This document shows, in pieces, positions 58,110 to 64,000 of a DNA stretch of 64,000 bases. Numbering within the stretch: position 1 is the first letter of the stretch; every line of letters starts with the position of its first letter. Source of the DNA: Enhydrobacter aerosaccus (GTDB lineage: Bacteria > Pseudomonadota > Alphaproteobacteria > Reyranellales > Reyranellaceae); assembly GCF_900167455.1 (NCBI RefSeq), contig NZ_FUWJ01000009.1, forward strand, positions 124,001-188,000, given 5' to 3'. The notes beneath the pieces were generated by a model, which ran no database searches, was not told the origin of the DNA, and saw nothing but the letters and a program-made list of their open reading frames with translations. The position numbers and the translations under genes were made by a program.

Positions 58110-58179
58110 GGTTCCCTCCAGGTTGCTCCCGACGAGCGCGGGAGTGACGGAGGCTATCACAGATCGCGCCGCCTGCACG

Positions 58180-58302
58180 TCAGGGACGGTTGTCGTTGCC
58201 GTGATCGTGAGTGGCGTAGCGGCCGTCGGCACCGGGCAGGTCCTTGCAGGCGGCGATCATCGACAGGCAGATCAGCACCGCGATCAGGCCCACCGCCCGC
58301 AT
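58180..58302 (-). CDS. 40-residue lipoprotein
   Basis: A very short gene starting 2 nt after the stop of the beta-CASP gene (TGACGATG). The signal MRAVGLIAVLICLSMIAAC has a good lipobox IAAC at Cys19; only 21 residues follow (KDLPGADGRYATHDHGNDNR), with two His near the end. It resembles small entericidin-like or metal-binding lipoproteins but no family is claimed. Confidence 0.55.
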   Translation of the reverse strand: MRAVGLIAVLICLSMIAACKDLPGADGRYATHDHGNDNRP

Positions 58303-58304
58303 CG

Positions 58305-59693
58305 TCACAGCTCGAACTGCTGGTGCGGCTGCGGCATCTCGACCCGCGGCACCCGCAGAAGCGGCGCCAGCTCGGCCATCACCGAGGCTTCGCCATGGAC
58401 CACGAAGGTCGCCTGCTTGCCGGGAATGCGATCGTGCCAATCGATCAGTTCGCGCTGGTCGGCGTGGGCGGAGAAGCCGTTGATGGTGTGGACATGGGCC
58501 CGCACCGGCACCGTTTCGCCGAAGATGCGCACCTGCTTGGCGCCGTCGATGATCTGCCGCGCCAGCGTGCCGGCCGAGGCGAAGCCGACGAAGACGACGC
58601 TCGCCGCCTCGCGGTCGAGATTGTGACGCAGGTGGTGGCGGATGCGGCCGCCCGTGCACATGCCCGAGCCGGCCATGATCACCGCGCCGGCGGTGATCCG
58701 GTTGATGGCGATCGACTCCGCCGTCTCGCGCGCAACGCGCAGGCCGTTCATCAGGAACGGGTCCTGACCGGCCTTGAACGAACGGGCCAGCGTCTCCGAA
58801 TAGCATTCGGGGTGGCGGCGGAAGATCTCCGTGGCCGAGATCGCCATCGGCGAATCGAGGAACACCGGCAGCGACGGCGGCAGCCGGTTCTGCTCGATGC
58901 CCTGGCGCAGGAAGTAGAGGATCTCCTGGGCGCGCTCGAGGGCGAAGGTCGGGATCAGCACGTTGCCGCGCCGCATCAGCGTCGCCGCCACCGCCTCGTG
59001 GAACTCGTCGACCGACGCGGCGAAGGAGCGATGGCAGCGATTGCCGTAGGTCGATTCCATCACCACGATCTCGGCCGCCGCCGGCAGTTGCGGCGAGCGC
59101 AGCAGCGGGCGGCCGGAATTGCCGATGTCGCCGGAGAACAGGATCGAGCGCTGATGCCCGTTCTCCTCGGCTTTGATCAGCACGCTGGCCGAACCCAGGA
59201 TATGGCCGGCATCGAGGAAGGTGACGCGGATGCCGCGCACCAGCTCGAAGGCAGTATCGTATTCGACGGCGCGACCGAAGCGGCCGATCGCGTCGAGCGC
59301 CTCCAGCATCGAATAGAGCGGCCCGCCATCGAGCTCCTCGCTGCGGCCGCCGGTCGAGTGCTTGCGATGGCCGGCTTCCTCTTCCTGCAGGTGCGCCGCG
59401 TCGAGCATCACCAGCCGCGCCAGCTCGAAGGTGGCGGCGGTGGCGATGATCTCGCCGCGGAAGCCGCGCTTCACCAGCAGCGGCAGGCGGCCGCAATGGT
59501 CGAGATGGGCGTGCGTCAGCAGCACGAAGTCGATCGAGGCCGGATCGAAGCCGAACGGCTCGGCATTGTCCTCGCGCAGCTCGCGGCCGCCCTGGAACAG
59601 GCCGCAATCGACCAGGATCCGGCGGCCCTGGATCTCGAGCAGGTGGCAGGAGCCGGTGACCGTGCGGTCGGCGCCGTGAAAGGAGAGCTTCAT
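58305..59693 (-). CDS. metallo-beta-lactamase / beta-CASP RNase-like protein
   Basis: A 462-residue hydrolase. TVTGSCHLLEIQGRRILVDC leads to the zinc motif LTHAHLDHCGRLP, then DAGHILGSAS and LFSGDIGN; the beta-CASP domain (ALERAQEILYFL, MAGSGMCTGGRIRHHL) and the final GFSAHADQREL and VHGE complete the RNA-processing fold related to CPSF/Ysh1. Likely an RNA exo/endonuclease. Its ATG overlaps the stop of the LOG-family gene (ATGA). Confidence 0.92.
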   Translation of the reverse strand: MKLSFHGADRTVTGSCHLLEIQGRRILVDCGLFQGGRELREDNAEPFGFDPASIDFVLLTHAHLDHCGRLPLLVKRGFRGEIIATAATFELARLVMLDAAHLQEEEAGHRKHSTGGRSEELDGGPLYSMLEALDAIGRFGRAVEYDTAFELVRGIRVTFLDAGHILGSASVLIKAEENGHQRSILFSGDIGNSGRPLLRSPQLPAAAEIVVMESTYGNRCHRSFAASVDEFHEAVAATLMRRGNVLIPTFALERAQEILYFLRQGIEQNRLPPSLPVFLDSPMAISATEIFRRHPECYSETLARSFKAGQDPFLMNGLRVARETAESIAINRITAGAVIMAGSGMCTGGRIRHHLRHNLDREAASVVFVGFASAGTLARQIIDGAKQVRIFGETVPVRAHVHTINGFSAHADQRELIDWHDRIPGKQATFVVHGEASVMAELAPLLRVPRVEMPQPHQQFEL

Positions 59694-60670
59694 GTCGTCC
59701 ACCCCACATCCGGGCACAGCGGCTCGCCCTTCATCTCGTGCCATTTCAGGATGCCGCGCCAGATCTCCTGCGCCGATTCGGCGAACCAGAACAGCTCGCG
59801 GTCCTCGGGCTCGATCACGCCTTCCTCGACCAGGAAGTCGGCATTGAAGACGCGCCGCCAATATTCCTCGCCCACCAGCACGACCGGCACCGGCGGCATC
59901 TTGCGCGTCTGCGACAGTTCCAGGATCTCGAACAGCTCGTCCATGGTGCCGAAGCCGCCGGGAAACACGATCAGCGCCTTGGCGCGCAGCGCGAAGTGGA
60001 ACTTGCGCAGCGCGAAGTAGCGGAACTTGAGGCAGAACTCGGGCGTCACGTAGGGGTTGGGGAACTGCTCGCGCGGCAGGGAGATGTTGAGGCCGATCGA
60101 GGGCGCGCCGACATCGTGGGCGCCGCGATTGGCCGCCTCCATGATGCCAGGGCCGCCGCCCGTCATGATCAGGGTGCGACCGCCATAAGTGCGGTCGATG
60201 AAGCCGCCGACGATGCGGCCGAGCTCGCGCGCGACCTCATAGTATTTGCTCTTGTCGCGCAGGCGCAGGGCGATGGCATGCCGGCGCTGCAGGCCCTTGT
60301 CATTGGGATCGGCGGCCAGCCGCTCGGCGCATTCCGCCACCCGGCGCTCGGCGGCACGATGCTCGTCGATGCGCGTGCTGCCGAACACGACGATCGTGTT
60401 GGCGACGTTCTGCTCGCGCAGCAGCGTGTCGGCCTTGAGATATTCGAGCTGCAGGCGCAGGCCGCGCGTATCCTCCTCCTGCAGGAAATCGAGATCGCGA
60501 TCGGCCTCGCGATAGGTCGGGCTGGCCAGCAGCCGGCGCAGCGCCTCGGCCGCGGCGGGATCGTCGGCGGGATGCTTCGGCTTCTCGCTGGGCAGCGCCT
60601 GTTCGCGCCGTGTCGGATCGGGCGGGGCAGGCGGTTCGCCGCCGGCAGGGGAAGGAGGGGGTGCGCTCAT
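59690..60670 (-). CDS. LOG family protein (TIGR00730-type)
   Basis: A 326-residue protein with the PGGFGTMDELFE motif and an upstream TGGGPGIMEAANRGA nucleotide loop, typical of LOG/lysine decarboxylase-like proteins that cleave cytokinin-type or other nucleoside 5'-monophosphates to base and ribose phosphate. An N-terminal extension of about 90 residues (Pro-rich, then helical) marks the longer bacterial group. Start at 60670; GAGAG is 4 nt upstream. Translationally coupled to the beta-CASP enzyme, which hints at a shared role in nucleotide or RNA turnover. Confidence 0.9.
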   Translation of the reverse strand: MSAPPPSPAGGEPPAPPDPTRREQALPSEKPKHPADDPAAAEALRRLLASPTYREADRDLDFLQEEDTRGLRLQLEYLKADTLLREQNVANTIVVFGSTRIDEHRAAERRVAECAERLAADPNDKGLQRRHAIALRLRDKSKYYEVARELGRIVGGFIDRTYGGRTLIMTGGGPGIMEAANRGAHDVGAPSIGLNISLPREQFPNPYVTPEFCLKFRYFALRKFHFALRAKALIVFPGGFGTMDELFEILELSQTRKMPPVPVVLVGEEYWRRVFNADFLVEEGVIEPEDRELFWFAESAQEIWRGILKWHEMKGEPLCPDVGWTT

Positions 60671-60993
60671 CGGTCTCTCGGATCTCCAGCCGCCGCTGGA
60701 CCGCCTGATAGGACAGACGATCGCGACGACCATTGATCTGGGACAATGGCACGAACCCCGGACCGCCAGAAGGATCGTTCGCGATACGCCGTCGTTCGCT
60801 GCCTCGAGCGCCGAGGCAGTCGCCAGGCAGTTTCCATTTTCCGCTGCGCCGGTTCAGCGGCATCGCCACAAGAAAGGTCCCTCGGCTGCGCTCGGGATGA
60901 CGGGACGAAGGCGTTCGCCCCTGACCTTTCTGTCGTCATCCCGAGCGGAGCCGCCCGAAGGGTGGCGGAGTCGAGGGACCTCTTATCGTTGGG
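60671..60993. other. intergenic region with repeat element
   Basis: A 323-bp gap between the LOG-family and cytochrome b561 genes. It contains the inverted-repeat element at 60875-60981 and presumably the LOG promoter. No gene is supported. Confidence 0.6.
60875..60981. repeat. dispersed inverted-repeat element (AGGTCCCTCG type)
   Basis: Perfect 10-bp outer arms AGGTCCCTCG and CGAGGGACCT with inner arms GGGATGACG / CGTCATCCC. This is the same family as the element at 46278-46393. Confidence 0.8.
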
Positions 60994-61542
60994 CTAGCGC
61001 TGGACCGGCAGCATGCGGCGCAGGGTCTCGTCCTTCAGGATGTAGTGATGGGCGAGCGCCGCGAAGGCATGCAGGGCGGCCAGGATCAGCAGCGTGTTGG
61101 CCAGCAGTTCATGGATCTCGCCGACCTGATGCGCGAAGACGCGATCGCGGGCCCAGGGCGAGGCGATGTCGAACAGGCCGAACACCGGCACGGCCTTGCC
61201 GCGCGCGAACTGGAACACGATGCCGGAGATCGGCAGGGCGAACATCAGCAGATAGAGCAGCCAGTGCGCGCCGACGGCGGCCCGCTCGGCCCACGGGCTG
61301 TAGCGCGACGGCAGCAGCTCCGGCGGCGGGTGACCGTAGCGCCAGCCCAGGCGGATGAAGACCAGGGCGAGCACGGTCAGGCCGAAGGTCATGTGCGCGT
61401 AGATGGCGGTGGGTTCGACCGTCTTGGGAAAATCGTCGATGAAATTGCCGAGCGGCCAGGCAGCGATCACGCACAAGGCGGCCAGCCAATGCAGCACCTT
61501 GGCCGTGCTGCTATATCCAACGGTACTCTTCACTCCGACCAC
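60994..61542 (-). CDS. cytochrome b561 family membrane protein
   Basis: A 182-residue, four-helix diheme cytochrome. Heme-ligand histidines are seen in KVLHWLAALC, AIYAHMTFGLTVL, GAHWLLYLLMF and HELLANTLLILAALHAFAAL. GTG 61542 with AGGAGG 6 nt upstream is the best start. It probably carries electrons between the quinone pool and periplasmic acceptors, and is divergent from a cytochrome c' gene, a frequent pairing. Confidence 0.92.
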   Translation of the reverse strand: MVGVKSTVGYSSTAKVLHWLAALCVIAAWPLGNFIDDFPKTVEPTAIYAHMTFGLTVLALVFIRLGWRYGHPPPELLPSRYSPWAERAAVGAHWLLYLLMFALPISGIVFQFARGKAVPVFGLFDIASPWARDRVFAHQVGEIHELLANTLLILAALHAFAALAHHYILKDETLRRMLPVQR

Positions 61543-61619
61543 TTGTGCCTCCTGACAGAACGTCGTCGCCGCGGGCATCCGCCTTCACAGCCGCCCGCGC
61601 ACCTTTCAATATACGAGCC

Positions 61620-62120
61620 ATGTTGCCGCTGTATTCCCAGTCGATTTGTCGCCCTTATATTGGAACGCCACTGCGTTGCGTTCGCTCCGTGCTGCGCCTC
61701 GGGATCCTGGCGGCCATGGCCGTGGCGACGGTTGCCGCCGGCGACGATCGCGAGCTGGTGAAACTGCCCGAGCCGATGCAGGCCCACATGCTCGGCAACA
61801 TGCGCGACCATCTGGCGACGCTGAACGAATTGCTGAAGCTGGTCGCCAAGGAGGAGTACAAGCCCGCGGCCGAACTGGCCGAGGCGCGGCTGGGGATGAG
61901 TTCGCTTGGGCTGCACGGGGCGGCGCACATGGCGCCGTTCATGCCGCAGCCGATGCAGGAGATGGGCACCGGCATGCACCACGCCGCCAGCCGCTTTGCT
62001 CTCGTCGCCACCGACGCCGATGTCGAGCGCAGTAAGGCTTCGCTGCAACAGGTGACCGCGGCCTTGCAGGAGGTCACCGCGACCTGCGTCGCCTGCCACA
62101 GCGCCTACAGGATCCATTGA
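61620..62120 (+). CDS. cytochrome c'-type protein
   Basis: A 166-residue exported protein with the heme-binding CVACH near the C-terminus and four amphipathic helices before it, the cytochrome c' layout. The hydrophobic signal VLRLGILAAMAVATVAAG lies 24 residues in, so the n-region is long; GTG 61689 is an alternative start that gives a standard signal. Cytochromes c' bind NO or take part in electron transfer. Its partner is the divergent cytochrome b561, 77 bp away. Confidence 0.85.
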   Translation: MLPLYSQSICRPYIGTPLRCVRSVLRLGILAAMAVATVAAGDDRELVKLPEPMQAHMLGNMRDHLATLNELLKLVAKEEYKPAAELAEARLGMSSLGLHGAAHMAPFMPQPMQEMGTGMHHAASRFALVATDADVERSKASLQQVTAALQEVTATCVACHSAYRIH

Positions 62121-62127
62121 TGCGGGC

Positions 62128-64000
62128 CTACGGCAGGGCGGCCGAAGACACCTTGTGGGCGCGCAGGGCGCTCACGCCGTAGGAGACGTCGTCGGCAAGC
62201 TGGGTCAGGAACCGCAGCTCGGCGGCGTCGAAGGCGTAGGGCATCTCGGAATAGATGGTGAGGGCGCCGATTACCCGGCCGTCGACGTGCAGCGGCAGGC
62301 CGATATAGGACTGAACGCCTTCGCCCAGCATCTCCTCGCGCCAGCGGGCCACGCGGGTGTTCACCGCGATGTTCTGATTGACCTGGACCCGGCCGGTGCG
62401 GATGGCGGTGCCGACCACGCCTTCAGATCCTTCGCCGCTGCCCCAGGTGACGTCGCGCCGCTGCATCGGTCCGCCATAGGGCCCGACAAAGGCAGCGACA
62501 CGCGTGGTCTGCGCGACATCGTCGTTGGCCATGACGACAATGGCCATGCGATAGCCGCCGATCTTCACGATGGCGTCGCACATGCCGCTATAGAGGTCGT
62601 CCTCGGTCTTGGCGCGCAGCAGCAGGCTGTTGGCGGCCTGCAGGGCCTCCTGGACACGGGCGATGCGATGGAGTTCCGTTTCCAATGCCTTGCGTTGGGT
62701 GATGTCGCGTACATAGGCCTGGCGGTAGGTCCTGTCGTTCACCACGACGGCATTGTTGCTGACCTCGACCGGGAAGGTGCTGCCGTCCTTGCGCTGATGC
62801 GTGGTCTCGTAGACCGCGCCCTTCACCGAGTCGGACAGCTTCCATTGTGCTTCCAGATCCTTGCGAGCCGCGTCGGCGCGCAGGTCGCGGACCGTCAGTT
62901 TCCTGATCTCCTCCGGGCTGTAGCCATAGGCGGCCATCGCAGCCGGATTGACCTCGACGATGCGGCCGGCTGGATCGGCCAGAATCACGCTGTCGCGGGC
63001 GCCCTGGACCATCTGCTCGAAATGCTTGGCGATCGCCGCCCGCTCCTCCAGATGGCGTGCCTTCAGCGAGGCCATGTCGGCACGCTGCGTCGCCCACAGC
63101 ACGAACAGCATCAGGCCGGCGACCACCACCGAGCCGGCGATGTGCAGGCCCATCGAGCTCATCGACTGCCAGGCCGGTTCGGAGAGTTCCGCGCGCGGAG
63201 CCCGGACGACCACGAACCAGGGCAGGCCCTCGATGGCATGCGAGGCGGAGAAGACCGGGGTGCCGATGGTATCGACGCCTTCGCGCACGCCATTGCCCTG
63301 CAGCACGGCCTGGACGGCGGGACGGTCCTTGTCCTTGAGAGAGATATGCTGGCCGGCCTTGACGGGCGCCTCGGGGGGCGCCTTGACCAGCACCGCGTCG
63401 TCGCCCTCCCGACGCACCAGCATGACGGCTTCGCCCGGGCTTGCCGACGACGTCTCGTCGAGTTGCTTGAACAGGGTGAGCGCCGGATCGACGCGGACCG
63501 ACAGGACGGCGCGCATCTGCTTCGTCGCCGGATCTAGAATCGGAACGATGAAGGCGAGGCGCAGCGTCGCGGGATTGCGACCCGGCATCTCGACGATGCG
63601 CATGGCGCCGCCGGACTCCCGAACGGCGGCGAGCGTGGGCTCGATCTCCTCCGGCTCGGGGGCGCGACCGGCAAAGGCCAGCACGCGACGGTCAGGCGCC
63701 AGCAGCCAGGCGCTGCGCCGTTCGGGGTTGCGGGCCCGCCATTCGGCGAACAGGAGCTCCGTCATCTGCGCCCGATCGCTGTCGCTGGCCTGACCTTGCA
63801 GGCTGGCGATCGACGCTGCCGCGGTCTCGGCCTCGACCGAGCGCTCGAACAGCCACTTCTCGACCTGTTGCGCCTTCAGCCCGGCGATCGTCGAGGCCTG
63901 TGCAAAGCGCTGGTCGCGGATGGTCTCGGTGATCTCGCGCAGATAAAGGCCGCCCACGCTGATCGCCGAGCCGGCGAAGGCCAGGAAAGCGAGCAGGACC
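62128..64000 (-). CDS. dCache/PAS/GAF signalling protein, 5' end beyond the right edge
   Basis: More than 620 residues are visible, entering in frame from the right edge within a hydrophobic segment (VLLAFLAFAGSAISVGG). An extracytoplasmic double-Cache-like sensor of about 250 residues is followed by a second membrane helix (GSVVVAGLMLFVLWAT), a PAS domain (DSVILADPAGRIVEVNPAAM, with TFPVEVS and YVRDITQRK) and a GAF domain (GEGSEGVVGTAIRTGRVQVN). The C-terminus ends after GAF with no kinase, GGDEF or HD domain, so the output must be through a partner or the GAF itself. This lack of output domain is unusual. Confidence 0.88.
   Translation of the reverse strand, partial: VLLAFLAFAGSAISVGGLYLREITETIRDQRFAQASTIAGLKAQQVEKWLFERSVEAETAAASIASLQGQASDSDRAQMTELLFAEWRARNPERRSAWLLAPDRRVLAFAGRAPEPEEIEPTLAAVRESGGAMRIVEMPGRNPATLRLAFIVPILDPATKQMRAVLSVRVDPALTLFKQLDETSSASPGEAVMLVRREGDDAVLVKAPPEAPVKAGQHISLKDKDRPAVQAVLQGNGVREGVDTIGTPVFSASHAIEGLPWFVVVRAPRAELSEPAWQSMSSMGLHIAGSVVVAGLMLFVLWATQRADMASLKARHLEERAAIAKHFEQMVQGARDSVILADPAGRIVEVNPAAMAAYGYSPEEIRKLTVRDLRADAARKDLEAQWKLSDSVKGAVYETTHQRKDGSTFPVEVSNNAVVVNDRTYRQAYVRDITQRKALETELHRIARVQEALQAANSLLLRAKTEDDLYSGMCDAIVKIGGYRMAIVVMANDDVAQTTRVAAFVGPYGGPMQRRDVTWGSGEGSEGVVGTAIRTGRVQVNQNIAVNTRVARWREEMLGEGVQSYIGLPLHVDGRVIGALTIYSEMPYAFDAAELRFLTQLADDVSYGVSALRAHKVSSAALP

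Overview
This is a high-GC, gene-dense stretch of a bacterial chromosome. The best fit is an alphaproteobacterium of the Hyphomicrobiales/Rhodospirillales type, judged from codon use, the gene families present and the dispersed inverted repeats that begin like GTCATCCCGAGCG or CTCACCCTGAGGAG. I cannot name a genus from the sequence alone. Two genes are cut by the window: a lipoprotein at the left edge and a dCache/PAS/GAF sensor at the right edge.

Layout. 1-5.5 kb (minus strand): lipoprotein, GDP-mannose pyrophosphorylase (manC), a histidine kinase, response regulator and lipoprotein block, and a glutathione S-transferase. 5.8-22.8 kb (minus strand): a seven-gene operon in the order glgE, treS-maltokinase fusion, glgB, glgX, treZ, malQ, treY, with four ATGA stop/start overlaps. 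Together these enzymes close a loop between trehalose and branched alpha-glucan: TreS, maltokinase, GlgE and GlgB build glucan from trehalose, while GlgX, TreY and TreZ turn glucan back into trehalose, with MalQ trimming short chains. GlgE carries an extra N-terminal GH13-like domain that has lost its catalytic residues. 23-25.2 kb: small lipoprotein, PPOX-fold protein, a divergent TetR regulator with a clear operator, and a DUF2306 membrane protein.

25.3-34.6 kb is an accessory island. It holds one full-length 570-residue toxin-like protein (phage-virion-like stalk and a colicin M-like tip with an altered active site), three broken copies of its pre-tip region, and several small candidate immunity genes, two of which are paralogous. 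An AraC regulator and aldo/keto reductase block interrupts it, flanked by 63-bp direct repeats; beside one repeat lies a tRNA 3' end (CCA included), suggesting an integration site. Three membrane-protein genes lie on the opposite strand inside the island.

34.6-45 kb: selD, a secreted lactonase-like MBL enzyme with a divergent MarR regulator and a 22-bp palindromic operator between them, two MFS transporters, glutamate decarboxylase, a Tat-exported PhoX-type phosphatase behind a Pho box of three 11-bp-spaced repeats, and small genes. 45-54 kb: an ABC importer of spermidine/putrescine type followed by an M20 amidohydrolase, an arginine deiminase-family hydrolase and a class II aldolase. Nearly every junction in this operon holds an inverted-repeat element, and the gap before the permeases holds a 215-bp tandem repeat whose units each carry a copy of the permease start. 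54-64 kb: a fourfold-repeat membrane protein, a split YeeE/YedE transporter, stress and redox proteins, a beta-CASP metallo-beta-lactamase overlapping a LOG-family gene, cytochrome b561 divergent from cytochrome c', and the partial sensor.
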